This document shows positions 1 to 13,800 of a DNA stretch of 64,000 bases, piece after piece. Origin of the DNA: Magnolia sinica. Lineage: Eukaryota; Streptophyta; Magnoliopsida; Magnoliales; Magnoliaceae. The stretch lies in assembly GCF_029962835.1 (NCBI RefSeq), contig NC_080581.1:19668001-19732000 (forward strand), in the 5' to 3' direction. How positions within the stretch are numbered: the stretch's first letter is position 1; every line of letters begins with the position of its first letter. The notes below the pieces were generated by a model. That model was not told the DNA's origin, did not search any database, and was given only the letters and a program-made list of their open reading frames with translations. The position numbers were made by a program, and so were the translations under genes.

Positions 1-785
1 GGCACACTTGAGGTAACGAAGAATATAATGTACTGCCTTAAGATGATGGGAGCATGATTTTTTTCATCAACATAAGCAATGTCTATGTCAATGATATTTA
101 GATAGATAAGTTTCCCAATGAGACGACGATATCATGTTGGATCATCATGAGGAAATAAGTGAATGAAAAAGGCTAATGATTAGCTTTAATTTGCGTATTC
201 GAGGGGCGACAACCCATCATGCCATTACTATCAAGAAGATAAAATATATATTTTCTTTGAGAAATAAATATCCCTTGGGTAGACTATGCAAATTCAATGT
301 AAAAGGAAATATTGTAAAGGTCTTAAATCTTTAATTTCAAAAAATATAGCAAGAAAATGCTTGACCAATGCAATTTCTTCAGAATTATCGCCCGTCACCA
401 TAATATCATCAACATCTATTACAATAATCGTGATGGAGGTCCCTCTTTTTTTTTTACAAATACAGAATAGTCAACAAAACATCGCCAAAATCTAAAATAT
501 AAGATAAATTAATTAAATCACTCAAACCAAGTATGTGTGAATTGTTTGAGGCCATATAATACTTTCCTCAATCGATGCACCATTCCCTCATTGACCTAAG
601 GATGAAATCCCAAAGGCAAATTGCATGTAGATTTCTTCATGAAGGTCTCCATGGAGAAATGCATTTTTAACATTTAATTGATGAAGTAGGCAGCGTCTAT
701 AAGTATCAATAGAGAGTATAACTCGAATTAAGCTCATCTTGACAACAAGGGAGAATGTGTCTATTAGACATATATGATTGCCCAT
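1..785 (-). mobile_element. Ty1/copia pol fragment (reverse transcriptase region)
   Basis: Minus-strand translation gives the copia reverse transcriptase in pieces. Near 785-640 it reads QLNVKNAFLHGDLHEEIYM, the conserved block around the first catalytic aspartate. Near 440-360 a VDDIMVTGDN block matches the YVDD active site. Near 270-1 come pieces resembling GIFISQRKYI, GKLIYL and a RYLK-type stretch from the connection/RNase H side. The frame is broken by stops and frameshifts, so it is dead. It runs off the left edge, so protease, integrase and LTRs are not visible here. It seems cut at about 785 by the plus-strand copia element next to it. Family assignment is firm; lineage within copia is not resolved. 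Confidence 0.8.
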
Positions 786-1860
786 GTCACACGTGGCTGG
801 GCCGTATAGCTAGATGGCTGTGGTGGAAAGGTTTGTCCCCTCACATATTTATATTATAGTTGTATTATTGCTTGTAATATATTTTTTCTCTTATATCCAT
901 GGCCCCATGTTGGGTTGCTATGTTTATATAAGAGTATTCATGTACATTGTTATCTTTTTAAGGTTAATATATATTATTGATTTCTTTGAGGGTTTAGTAT
1001 TAGGGCAAACCTCACCAATCTGGAGTTCTCTTGGTTTTTTCCAAAACCTATTATATCATTTCTCTTAGTTTTCTCCAAAACCTATCTTGGTATCAAAGAG
1101 GACGATATAAGAAGATCAAATATGATGTTATTCACAGTTAGATCATTATCTGGTGGTAAGTCCTTTTTTGGGATTTTGCAGTTCCCTTCTAGTGTTGTTA
1201 GGTGTCATATGATCATGCAGATCAAGTCTCAAAAAATTATGTTCGGTTGTACGGATTTGGTTGTACCTATGTTTAAAAAAATCTGGTAAATAGTTGGAGC
1301 TGTTGTGTGTTGCGCGATCTATTGGTTAGTGATTTCGTATTGTGGTCTTCAATCTTGGTATGCATTTATATTTTGTGATTATGGAGAAAAAAATTTACAA
1401 TGATGTTACCCAGTGTATCTTTGATGGTACCAATTATGGGCATCAGTCTCTCCACTTTCAGGCATTTTCTGAAGGGTCGTGATCTTTGAGAGCGATAAAT
1501 GGGTCTGTTCATATCTTAAAATTAGTGGATGTTAAGAAACTGACTAATTGGGAGATGAAAAATGATCGAATAACGACCTAAATTTTGGATTTAATTGAGA
1601 AATATATTGTTGTTGGATTGATTCCAATCGTACGACTAAGGCTATGTGGGATCATTTATGGGTAATATACTAATAAAACAATGAAGCTCATCTTTTTCGT
1701 TTAAAACAGGATTTGGTACATCTTTTCTAGTACAATAAAAGTATTTAGGCATTGTACAATAATAATGTGGCCATCTGGCCCAAGATGACAATGATGGATT
1801 TAGAGTTTTCTAATGATTTTCATATTTATCAGGATTTATACAATTAGACATACGTTTGAC
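785..1860 (+). mobile_element. Degraded Ty1/copia 5' end: LTR, primer-binding site, gag remnant
   Basis: An AT-rich stretch starting TGTCACAC at 785 and ending near 1086 looks like a short 5' LTR. It is followed at 1088-1100 by TGGTATCAAAGAG, close to the initiator-Met tRNA primer-binding site TGGTATCAGAGC. From the ATG at 1381, a broken frame reads FDGTNYGHQSLHFQAF, later TKAMWDHLW and RLKQDLVHLF, as in copia gag proteins of the UBN2 type. Several stops and frame changes are present. No 3' LTR is recognised. The opposite orientation to the 1-785 fragment means these are two separate elements. The LTR right boundary is approximate because the terminal CA is not conserved. Confidence 0.55.
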
Positions 1861-1899
1861 AATTTTTGATGAAATTGTACCGGAGTACGAGCATTGTCA

Positions 1900-3880
1900 G
1901 GTTGCTTTGTAACACATCGGCCTTCCAATACTTGGGTATTGGATGTTCTCGGGTAACAATTAGAAATTTTTTGAATAATTATATAATCACACATGCATAC
2001 ACACCCATCTCAAACTCGGAAAACTTAGAGATTATAAGTAAAACCCTATGTCCGAAAATCCGAAACTCTATAAGCCTTTGCATATGAGCAAACCAAACCA
2101 ATGGAATTACATTAATAAACCCTTAAGACCCAAGAATAGTGAAAAAAATCATTTGCAAGACAAGTTAGTGCTCTATCAATTCGACCAACTATGTATAACT
2201 GAACACGAGATGAATTCATGTTATGTTGGTCCGATCGACAGACACCTGTGGGTTGGGGACCCACAAACTACCCACCAAGAATTTGGAGGCTATAAAAGCC
2301 TATTTTGTTTCTTCCTTTCAGATTTTCAAAATTGAGAGAGATAGAAAGATAGATGAGTGACAGGGATCAGGTCTCACGGCTTTGGATCGTTGTAGGTCAT
2401 GTTTCGTCAAGCATTGTGGTGTTCATATCCTGTTGTACGTTCAAGAGAGAAGAAAAGATAGTGAGTGGGGGCCGTTGGTTTGATTTTATCAGTTGCATGC
2501 ACCCTTCTCAAGGTGTCTTGGTTGTTCTACATCGAGTTTTGGGCAAGTGAGTTCTCCTAGGGCTCTGCAACCAAAGATCTTCAAGTGTGGGCCGGACAAT
2601 CCTTCAATTAGCTAGGTAAGTTCCCCCCTAGGTGCATGCGAGTATTCCTTTAGCTTCCAGCAATTTGGGTAGGGTAGAGCCCTCTAGGTGAGCCATCTTC
2701 CTTATCCTACCATATCTCGAAGTTCTGACTTGGGGGATTTGTGCATGTCAGGTTCTTAAGGTCCTTACTAGCATTAGGAGCGGCCCATATACATGCAGGT
2801 GCTGTGAGCGGGATTAGCTTCGTGAGAAACTCATATTTATGCCTAGTTGAGTCACTAAATTTACAATTATGAGATGTGAGTCCATCCCCAATTCCTACTA
2901 TTCAAAGTTCAATTAGAAATTAACATATGTCTAAATGAACTGAATTTGAAATCGTCAATAGGTATCGAAATTTTCTCAAATCCTATAACCAGGGTGCACT
3001 CGAATTTAAGAATCCTCAAGCTTTAGCCAGCATGTTTAGCCTAGTGTTAGTTTCATATTCGGATTGTGCTACTAAATTGATATGTAAAATCACGTCGTTG
3101 CTCTTGAAATTCATCTTTACATGCGTAATTCTAGTGTAATTAAATGATATGAGTAGGTATTTATTCATATGTTAACTTTCTTGCTTACAATAATTTACAT
3201 ATGTGTACCCGTATGAAACCTCCAAATCACTTGGATACAACTCTGATTTTGAGTGATTCACTTGCATATGGATTTTATCATGTTTTGGTATAAGTAACAC
3301 ATGTTAATATGCTTAGATTCATGAAAATATGAATTTGAATAGTTGTGGTCACACACATAACATTATATCTTGAACTAGTGGCCTTTATCATGTGAATGTT
3401 ATATAAACTTGATCAATGAATTTCATCCATGTGATATTTGTGCCCAAAGTAGCTTGTTGAATTAAACTTATTTTGTTGTGTCCTTAAATGGACTTGATTA
3501 CCCTAAGCGACTTATGGAATGAATCATTTATTTGTGTCCTTGAATGGACTTGATTTCTTAGTTGGATTTGCTGGGTTAAACCATTTATTGTGTACATAAT
3601 TGGACTTACGGTGGAAAAGATAAATTGATTATTATATTATTATTGATTTGGGAAGGCCACTAGTTGAAAGGATTTATAAACACATATATGGCAGATGGGC
3701 ATTATCAGGTGGTTAGTCATTATGAGCACGTGTGTGTTGTATTTTAGTTGGTGACTAGTCCATTGTACGAATGTTCATGGGGCGTTATCGGGTGCCTAGC
3801 CATTGTGAGCATGTACCTTTGGTGTATTTCGTTGGTGACTAATTACTGTGTGACCGTCCCTTTTTGCATAGGATTTTATT
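1900..3880 (+). repeat. Non-coding stretch, possibly a long LTR remnant
   Basis: No gene is seen. A TATA-like GGCTATAAAAGCC at about 2287-2299 is followed by a purine-rich leader, then long AT-rich DNA with a repeated short phrase (TTGGTGACTAGTCC and relatives) between 3700 and 3850. Similar phrases recur at 60,080-60,270, so both may be relics of one long-LTR gypsy family. No terminal TG...CA or target duplication could be fixed. A WVLD stretch near 1938 faintly recalls a copia protease start but is too short to call. Confidence 0.3.
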
Positions 3881-3884
3881 ATTG

Positions 3885-4440
3885 GAATTTGTGTTGCAGA
3901 ATCACATAGATTTGGATCTAGGATAGCAATCCAATAACGCCAAGCAATCACAAGATAAACACAAAGATTTAACGTGAAAAATCCTTTCGCGAAAAAATTA
4001 CGGCACAAAGCGACAGATCTTTATTATGAAAGCAAAAATTACAAAGAGAAGAAGACTTACCCGATTCAAACAAGCTTGAATCTCACCCTTGCTACACCCT
4101 TTGATAACCTCAGAACCCTTTTAGAAACCTTTGGAATACCTTTAAGAAGCCTTAGAATATCTTAGAATGTCCCTAGGGACTCGTATTTATAGATGAGGAA
4201 ACTGCCTCACATTTACGTAGTCCACGCACAAACCGCGCACCGTCTGCATAACCCTCGACTAGTTGAGACAGGGTTTCGACCAGTCGAAAGGACCTTCGAC
4301 TAGTCAAGCCAGTCCCTCGATTAGTCGAGCATCTCGAAAATCCAAGATTAAAGACATCTTTTAACAACATTTATGAAGAGCTTTCAACACAGATCCACGC
4401 TACTAGAGGCTAGACTGGCATGGGCCACTATTGTTGGATT
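3885..4440. repeat. Probable copia-type LTR piece with CGACTAGTCG palindromes
   Basis: The text from 3890 to 4170 (AACGTGAAAAATCC followed by a GCACAAAGCGACAG block) has the look of a plant copia LTR edge. At 4253-4330 there are four diverged copies of the palindrome CGACTAGTCG, spaced about 20 bp apart. No exact LTR ends or target-site duplication were found, so the element is probably truncated. Confidence 0.4.
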
Positions 4441-7400
4441 GATGTTGGATTCAATCATTCAATGCCGAAGAGAAACAATAGTAAGATATGATTAGACATC
4501 ACAAATCTATGGCTCATATCAGATGCTATTTTTGATACTATATAGGTTTATGGATTTCTTAGGATTATCATTCCATCCCCTCTTCTATTAATTTGTAATA
4601 AGGAAAAATAATACATACAAGGAAAAATATACAAAAAAATGGTATGTGATACCGACATAGTATGTGAGTCCTACGGTGATCCGTATGACCACCATTATAT
4701 ATACTAACAAGCCGTGAGAACTCCTCCCATTCATCAGTTTCACAAGCTCATAATAGTACAATATTCCAAAATTGAAGTAATTCAAAATTTAGGTGGGCCA
4801 CATGATGGGAAACAATGAGATTAGAAACACTCATCATTAAAACCTTCCCGGAGCCCAACATGATGTTTATATGCTATCTAAACTGTTCAAAAGGTTACTC
4901 TTGTTCACGCAATTCAATCAAACACAAGGCCACATGTTTGATCAAGGGCTTGTATTTGGTTTACATGTATAATTAGAAAGTGTGAGCGTGCCAAAGTCAT
5001 ACTTGACTCAATGTTTGATTGAACGATAGTGACCCCATCACTAAAACGATTGAGTAAGATTGGATTCGAGAATCCAGCCATCAAGCCAACCACCGGTTGT
5101 GATCAGCGATTAAGCAATTTGCGAAAAAGGTAGGAGTGAGTCATTCCTGATGGATTGTTTTTGCCTTGTGTTTAAGGACTTGTTCTTTCATCGATAATCA
5201 CAGTCAATGTATTTATCGAAGGAATAAAGGTAGATAAATAAATAAAATAAGGTTAAAATAATGTCGATTTTATTAACATTTGAATGAAACTCATTACAAT
5301 CGACAGAGTATCGAATGAACTAGAGAAACAAAATAAAATGAGAGATAAATACTTGATATGTCTATAAAAACAGATGATCAAGGTAGATGGCCAACAGGAT
5401 GTGATTAGAAAGATGATTATCTAAGTAAGGACTCGATTGATCAAGATCCAATAACTTAGCATCGTGGATGCTTAATTTAATCATACGTATTATAACAGTG
5501 GCGCCAGACAATAGCGATTTATGCTAAGATAAATGTAAAGAAGATAAATTGTGTTTGGCGTGGGCCTTGAGCTCTTCATCGTGTGCTCCTTTTATAGTTT
5601 GTTGAGATGGCAAAACCCCCACTGGGTTTCCTTGCTGATACAAGATCCTTTGCATCTATAGCATGCATTCTAAATAGGGAGATCTTTGTACATCTAAAAT
5701 TATTTATTTTCATCTCTACTTTTATATAGATTGTCTCATATTAGCGACCTTCAGGACCCTACTGCATCTAGATTTATGATCGACCAGATCAATCTCCATC
5801 GTTCATCTCAGATCTTAAATTGATCAGGTTATCATTGCATCTAAATGACCCAGTCAGTGTTGTCCACCTTTCTATGATCTCGTTCCCGTCTGGTTGTAGA
5901 ACTGATGGGGCCGGATCCAGCATATCAAGCTTTCTTATTCTTTTATTTTCGATTGATGTACGGATAGGGACTCGATATGCTGGTGTCACCCTCTCCTGAT
6001 TTGGGTCCATGTTGCAACCAGTCTGTTTAGATATTGATCTGATTTTTAGATATTCAGAATCTTCATGATCACCACAAAACCTCTGAACGTTTTTGAAAAG
6101 ATCTCCCATTTTATAAGGATTGCGAGAGACAACTTTACCGAGTGTATCATAACCAAATTAGTAATAAGATTCTTCCCTCGGTAGGTCTTTTATAGTCGTG
6201 CTGATTACACCTGTCTCATTAAAATGACATCCTAATCATGGCAATGTGACATGTAATGTTTCAATCTCCTAAAGGCATGCTTATGGTTTTATGCGATTGC
6301 ATTAGTAGCGAAATTAGTATCACCGAAATAAGATTAGCAAAAGATATCTTCGTGCGTGAGTACGATTATATTAATACCAAACCGTAGTGATGACATGTGG
6401 CGACTTCTCATTGATCTACGCCAGTGCACTGAAAATGGTATAAACAACTCCCATTGTGATAAACTGAAAGCATAAATATCATCCTGATTGAGAACTTCTA
6501 AGGCCCTCATGAAGTTTCCAATAATGGCCATTTAATCCCCTCTATTTTGTGTGGTGTGGCCAAGTTGAGTTTTGGATCAACCTCATTTCATACTCCTATT
6601 CAAATGTGGGCTTGCAAAATAATGGATGAAACAAAAATTTTATAGACATTTCGGTGGGCCGGACACAACTTCCACCTATAGGAACTTCCTGTTGGTAGGC
6701 AATTCATACTCTCTTTATAGTAGAGGGTGATGTCTCAATCCAAGTTGTTTATGTAGTAGACCATGCGATGGATGGCAAATGGGTCAAGATATACATGGAT
6801 GGGATGACCATAACCATCTCAAAGACGACTTTTGAAATGGAAGCAGTCAAGAAAACTTGTTAACAACCAACGTTTAATGCATGAAAACTAAGAAAATTAT
6901 TCTTTTTTAGGCATAAGTCATTTGCAATAGCAACCTTGATGGAGAATGACAAAATGAATTACTAGGATCGATTGATACATGAATGAGATCACCATGACCA
7001 TCTGAATAACTTTTTTAGTGAATTCAGTTAAGAAAATTTGTCAATAGTCAGTATTTAGTGAAGGAGAACGAAGAAAATGATTCTGTTTTATACATATATC
7101 TTAGATGAAGAATGTCCAAATGAATTACCAAGATCGAATGTTCCTGGAAACCAATATTAGGAACTTTTTTCTAGTTTGGCATCGACTTTTGTTGTATTCT
7201 TATTATTAATAATATCTTTGTAGGGATTGCCTAATCAAGGACAATTTTAAGGTATGGTCCATTGGTGGTGGGTTACAACAAATCTATAGTTTGGATTACG
7301 AAGCTATAGGTTCCACTTATTAAAAGTATATATCTATCATGTAGTTTAAGAAAATTTATTTGATAAAAGATAAATTTCATTAGATTAGAATTACCTAAGG

Positions 7401-7500
7401 AAATGCAACGGAAAGAAAAATCATGACATGAATAGATGGTAAAGTAACATGAGAGCTAAGAAAAGCAAAACATTTACACTTTGATTTTTTTATTTTGTTA
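4441..7500. other. Intergenic stretch without recognised genes
   Basis: AT-rich DNA with no homology-bearing frame. The minus frame at 6109-5789 (106 codons) has no recognisable domain. A TATA-like CTATAAAAGGAG on the minus strand near 5590 and a TGGCGCC near 5501 could be LTR debris. Parts of 4790-5040 and 6540-6680 resemble the GTGGGCC repeat family seen elsewhere in the window. Confidence 0.3.
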
Positions 7501-9870
7501 GGGGTCATTTTAGATGCTTGTAAAATCTATAAGTTGGAAAGGAATTATAGATAATTTGTAACGATCCTAAAATTCCTGACCCTCTACACTCGAAATATGC
7601 ATTACACTTTTACATTAGTTATATATATTTTTTTATACTTTAATATAAGTGATTAGTTAGATAAGTGGCTAAGACTTGTGTTGCCGTGAAAATGGTTGAG
7701 AGTTTAATTAAAATGATTATAGCACAATTTTTTCTCATTTAATTTTTAACTTGAATTTCAAAATTTTAATTTTTAAATCCAAATCCATAACCACCTAATA
7801 TTTTTTTGAATTTTAATTTTATTTTAAATCTATAACCATCCTTCCTTATCTCTCCCTTCCACATCCTAGGAGGGAGAGGGGGGAGAAGAGAAAGGATGAC
7901 CCACTATCATACATTCATAAGTAAGTTATTCTACACATGTTCATTTTTTTTATTACATTATTTATTTTATTAACATGCATGTGACTATATCATATTTCTT
8001 TAAAAATTATAATTTATAATTTGTTATTTTATTATATCGACCAGATTACTTGATTTTTATATGCTTGTTTGAAACTATGCATCATAATTTGTTATTTTAT
8101 TATACTGATTAGATCATTAGGCATGATTGTAAGGATGGACAGTTTACATCATCCGATCATATTAAAAATGAATGGTTGGATGCATGTACAAATTGGACAA
8201 CTATGGGTGTCCAAATTTTTACATCGAATAGCCATTAATTTGGCATCCAAAATTGTCCATTTTGGACCATAAATCAGGCGTTCAAATCTACTCATTTTGC
8301 TTTATGATTAGACATCCAAAATAACTCATTTATTGTCCGATCAGACGTCTAAACTTCTACATTTTGTTAGGTGATTGACTAGTTTAAACTGGACCCCATT
8401 TAGACCATCTACTGGACCATAAATCTGACCGAATTGAGGCTCTTAAACAACTCTAGAATCTTATAAACATGGATTAATGGACAACCTGAAAAATTGTTTC
8501 GATTGGGGATGTTTGATGGTCTAAAAATTTGTTAAGTTTGGACCGTCAATCAACCCCCAAAATGGGTAGATCTGGACCATCAAATTTGTTTAAATTATAA
8601 ATAATTCGATGGCCTAAAACTTGGCTAAGTCCGAACCCCCCTCGATGGTGGCCTAAACGAGACCCTAAATCAGCTCCAAATTAGCCCATTTTGGACCATA
8701 AAAAGGACCCTACAATGTATTCACTTTTCTTATCATAAAAGGGGCAGCAGTCTAGCCCACTTTTTGCCCATTTAAGGGTTTCAAATCTAAATTAAATCAT
8801 ATCTTAAATATTTTTGGAATCAGACCCAAAATTGGATCATTCGATGGGCTGGCAAACCATCCACCTTTGGCCCACTTTAAGGCCCGCGTAAATTACCTAT
8901 TGTTGGACTATATGATGTCCTAGAAAGCTATCTTCTTTAGACTTCTAAATATCTCAGGTACAGCTCACTTTTGGCTTTTAAGATTCACTGAAATTAAACT
9001 AAAAGATTGACCCTTTTGAACTAGGATATGGCCCAACAAAATAAACTATTTTAACATTAAAACGAACCATTTTTTGGACTCAAATCAAACTAGCAAACTA
9101 TCCACATTTGGGCCATTCTAAAGCCTAAAATTTTCTCTATTTTGAGGACCATGAGACCATCCAAAACCAAACCCTTGTTAGACCTTCAAACAATCCAAAT
9201 TATGACTCAAAAGTGAGCTATTTGGTGCCCAAAAATCTAACTCAGTTATAATCCATTGTCGAACCTTTGAAAAACTCACAGATTGGACCTCTTGTGAACC
9301 GTTAAATAGCATACAAAAAAGACTTTTATTGAACATTTAAAGAGTATGTTGTTGGACCCCTTAAACGACAACAACTTGGGATTGTTTGTGGACCGAAAAA
9401 TTGCCCAAGAAACAGATATGTTGCTGGATTTTTTTAGGGGACCCATATTTGGAAGTTGGAACATTTGTAGTTTACAAATCAACCTCCGAATTGAATTTTT
9501 TTTACTGCTAAGTGTTTTGTTTTTGGACTACATTATGGACCCATAAACAACCTATTAAGGGACTATTAAACGATCCATTGTTGGATCATTTATTTATGTG
9601 ATACTGGACAAATTTTTGGACCCTTGAATTGTCCATAAAATTATCTATTGCTAGATAATTATAAGGCCTACTGTTGGATTTTTGTGGCATGTGCAAGTGT
9701 CCAAAATTTGTGCCATGATTGACCTTAAAATCTGGCCTAATTTAAGGACCCTTGGATGATCCAAGGATATGATTGGATTTCGAACCGTTGAATGGCCAAA
9801 AATTGTCATTAAAATTGGACATTTAGTGAATTTAAAGAAGACTTGTTTATACAAATACTGATTTTTAACG
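7500..9870. repeat. AT-rich stretch and degenerate TTGGACC-rich repeats
   Basis: Position 7508 on (GGGGTCATTTTAGATGCTTG) looks like one end of the foldback family seen at 23171. From about 8100 to 9800 short phrases such as TTGGACC, TGGACCAT and CCAAAAT recur every few tens of bases with strong divergence. This looks like an old minisatellite rather than coding DNA. No long open frame is supported. Confidence 0.35.
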
Positions 9871-9875
9871 AAAGT

Positions 9876-10037
9876 TGTTGATGTAGATTTCTGGTCGTCC
9901 TCAAACCGCTTGGGATCTACAAGATAAGACAAAGATGGAGACCCTCCGATACCAAAGTTAAACAGACAAGCTAAGTCTAGTGGAACGTAAGGTTTTTAGG
10001 GTGTAGGATTGTGTGTAACTTTCTTTGCAGGAGGGGC

Positions 10038-10089
<52 letters not shown>

Positions 10090-10473
10090 GGAGGTGGGTC
10101 GGGTATGACAATGAATCCGCCATCCGATACCGTCTCGTACTAGGATTCTAATTTTGAGGATGCGCGGTTGTTCCTGCGAGATTCTTAGAGAAAATCCAGA
10201 GGATCTTCTAGTAGACTCCCAGGTGGTGGACGATTAACTAAGCCAGGGTGTAAGGTTGAGGACCTCGAACTCAGACGTGCCGAAGTTGAGATCGAGCTCG
10301 AGATCGGACAGACCGAGGTCAAGGTTGGGACCTACTTGAGCTGAGGCTATAGTTGAGGATGGTTGAATCCAAGTTGACTTTAAGGTCGAGTGAGTCACAG
10401 TTTAACAAGCCTTTTAATGGAAGTCGTGCTCCCATCCTGAGTTAGCCTGGTCAGTTCATTTTCACCCATAACA
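9876..10473 (-). mobile_element. Solo LTR (598 bp), gypsy-like
   Basis: The block begins TGTTGATGTAG and ends CCCATAACA, giving TG...CA termini. It is flanked by a perfect 5-bp direct repeat AAAGT at 9871-9875 and 10474-10478, the mark of an LTR retrotransposon insertion. No internal domain adjoins it, so it is a solo LTR. The TGTTGATG(T/C)AG end is shared with both LTRs of the Tat-type element at 45841-58791, suggesting a related family and minus orientation. It contains the microsatellite at 10039-10089. Confidence 0.8.
10039..10089. repeat. (GT)n(TA)n microsatellite
   Basis: An alternating TG run passes directly into an alternating TA run. It lies inside the solo LTR, so it expanded after or within that LTR family. 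Confidence 0.95.
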
Positions 10474-10782
10474 AAAGTCATACTTATAAACTTATTAGTT
10501 CAATATACAATATCAAAAAATAGGTAGGAGAGCGAGTCTGTTTGGTTAAGAATCTCTAAAACGTATATAGGTAGGATGATCGAGACCACTGGGTTGAAAA
10601 CCCCTAAATCTCAATTGGTACCTTTTTGAACCTCCATTGATCGAAGCCAAGTTGGTGAGCATGTTCAAGTGCAATAGATCACTTACACAAGTCGTGTGGA
10701 TTTATTCAGAAAGTTTAGGCTAGCTAGTGTAAAGTAGCCCTAGTGTTTAAATAAAACAACTATACGGAATACTGGGGGTCCT

Positions 10783-10896
10783 TACTCATGGCTTAGTGGT
10801 AAACTCACAAGAGTTTCAACACTAAGGACATGGGTTCAAGTACCCATTGTATTGCGTGTGGGTGTGAGTGTAAGGGTGTGTGCATAAAAAAAAAAA
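10783..10896 (+). mobile_element. tRNA-derived SINE, copy 1
   Basis: A pol III A-box-like TGGCTTAGTGGT (10789-10800) and a B-box-like GGTTCAAGTACC (10833-10844) sit at tRNA-like spacing. They are followed by a GTG-rich body and a terminal A run at about 10885-10896. A second diverged copy lies at 62598-62712. The cloverleaf is not intact, so this is not a tRNA gene. No target duplication was identified. Confidence 0.75.
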
Positions 10897-13800
10897 GAAG
10901 AGAGAATATTATGAATATAATTCATGCATTGCATCATCCATTATTCAAATGTTTTAATTTGATATTTTGTCTTTTGTACATAGTTTTCTAACGATATATA
11001 TATATAAGATGCATATGTTTTTTGTTTTCAAACTTGTGTAGGATATACTCAATAGGCTTTGCAGCTCACACTATTAGGATTTGTAAATTTCAAGATAGGG
11101 ACCTTGTTAGAGCAAGACAATGCAAAATCTGCACAAATTATATTGTTATTTGGATATTTATTTTATTTTATGAACTTAAAGTTATAGATGTTTTAAAATT
11201 AAAATTGTATTTGAAATGGTATAGAACCTTATTTAAATATGTGGATGGAATAGACTAAAATTGAATTACTTTATTTAAATTTTAAAAGTAGATGGTTGGA
11301 ATGATTATTATGAGAGTATGAATAGAACTTAAAATTTCTGAGTTGTGTCATTGTGTGTGGTATTGGGGTCCGGTATATTTGGGCGTCAGATTTCAATGTC
11401 GGATCTAGAGGCATAACATGATTAGATTATAATAATTGATTTCAATTCGTTTGATGGAGTGGATTCATCGGTTTTCAAAGTTCCATCATGTGTAAACTTA
11501 TTTCCTATAAGATCTTCAATGTAAAAATCTCATATTTTCATAGATTAATAACCGAAAGGAAATGATTTATACCTTACATCTACGCGATCAATCATGTAAT
11601 AAATTCCACGATGTAGATTTGTCAATGCCAATCTCCCAAGTGAATGAGTTTTACCTCGATCTATTATGGTTAGAGGAGATGAGAATCCCAATGAATAGAT
11701 ATTTGGCAGGGGTCAGGATCAACACAAACCATCCACCCAAGTGGACACGTGTGGACGTGTAAAAGAAAATGAGAGAAGAAGAAATATGGAGAAATTCCAC
11801 ATAAATACTTCCCTTCTTTCTATTGGTGATACCCAATGGGAGGGGATGTTCAGGATTCTCTTTCTTGAGTGCCCTCTCCTCTCTGCAATAGGATCCTAAC
11901 TAGGAAGGAGGCTGGAGTTTCAGGGGTTCACACCATGTGATACTCCCCACCCTACAGACTTCTTTGTATCCTATTATAAGGGAAGTTTGTCAAGCTATCT
12001 CATGCATGCATGCACTTGTAATTCAATCCTTCCACTGCCATGGTCATCCACCATTGATCATGATCTGTGCCAATCAAGTGGTTGACCATCAGGTCTGGGC
12101 TATTGGGTCATCATCAAGTTCGATAAAAACATCTTAATGATTAAAACAAAACTTTAATAGCTGAAAACCTTCGTAAAATTTAATTCAAATATTTTGAGTG
12201 CATAGCCCTCCAGTAAATCAACTTGATGATTCTCTTATTTAAGAGATCTAACCATAAAGCAAATACTAGGTAAACCCAGTGAATCCCATGTTGGCCTAAG
12301 CAAGAATCAATGATTCTTAGTTGACGAACCCAACATCATCCATTTTAGTGGCCATGTAATGACCTCGTAAAGTGAGCAAAAGCCACTCAATCAAGACTAC
12401 AACCCTTAACATCCTCAAGTCTAGAGATTTAATCAATTTTCATGCGCTAAGTCTACGATTACAATGATCATAGTTTAAGCTAATGGGCCCCAAGACTATT
12501 GACATAAATTTGATCCTTTCAATATAAGTGTCTAATGGTTTACATCAAAATCATATATCTATGAATCACTTACACTCCCGTATAGGGTAAGGGCAAGGCA
12601 TAAATAACACCAAGTTGGTTCCTAATGGTGGAGACTTTCCATCCTGACTTAAGTCATGTTGGTCATGTAATATCAGAGTGCGGAGATCCATAAAACACAA
12701 CTCTCTTTGGTCAATGACCACTCTATCCAATCTTATGTTTTTAAGGACCAGAGGTTTTAATTCATAGATAACCTATATAATAATTAGTTTAAGGCAATGC
12801 CATATATAATCAAGTCATAACGCACATATTCAAAAGGACTCATGGTCATCAAGATCTATGACTCGGATTAATCCAATCACATCCACATAACCAATTGATT
12901 GGGGTACATTAGTTTTTTGAGGCACAACACCAACATAAAGGTGTAAAGTATTTATTGCTTGTCATATTTGTGTTTAAATTGTAATATATTTACAAGTAAA
13001 TAATTGTTTATGTGTTAGATAACCTATAAAGTTTTTATAGCATGTAATTGAATATTCATGCCCAACAAAGCTTGGAGAGGTAAATTTCTATAAAAATTTA
13101 AATAACATATAAAAGCTTCATTTAAAATGGATTATTGGGTTGAGCCCATCTCAATAAAGCATCGGGTCAATCCTTAAATTAAAAAAAGCATTTAAGTATA
13201 GAAGTAGCTTCATTCATTTAAATGACCTCTTATGAGGAGTAACGACTAAATATAAACAGTTAAACATAAACTATTACAAAATCAATTAAAGCCAATTTGT
13301 TTCACCAATTACCATGGTAAAGAAAATGTGCGGTGATTACAAATTACTTTACTTGTCTCTCGATAATATATGCATTTGACCACCGATTCGTGTGTTTGGT
13401 TTATCAGAAGTAAAATCATAACAATAACTTTTTTTTTTACTTTAATATCAAATCATCACCAAAATATACTGATGTCACTGTTTGAATTTGAGATTTTCAC
13501 AATAATGTCATGAAAAAGTGTAATGATCTGAATTAATTGAGATGTGAGAGGGAAAATGGGAGATCAGACGCCCTTTTCTACAAAAGTGATGATCGAATAT
13601 CCCAAATTCTGACTCTACTCTAGGCTCCAATGGCTTTTTCTGCTAGCGGTTTTGCCTCCCTTGGAACAACAGCCTGTCTGCACTGTTAGAAAATTTTGGA
13701 CTATTCAAGGACCCTAAACCACACCCCCCCCCCCCGATGGCACCTACCATGCTGCTTTTATGGGCATTCTACTGTTGGTTCCTCTAGGATTGACAATTAA

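Noticed and set aside
5490..5520. TGGCGCC motif as a retroviral primer-binding site
   Set aside because: Only seven bases match and no LTR edge lies next to it.
10783..10860. tRNA gene
   Set aside because: A and B boxes are present but the acceptor stem and anticodon arm do not pair; the A-rich tail and second copy fit a SINE.
13630..13689. Short frame starting MAFSASGFASLG as a possible first exon
   Set aside because: Only 19 codons, no fitting splice donor-linked downstream exon or homology found.
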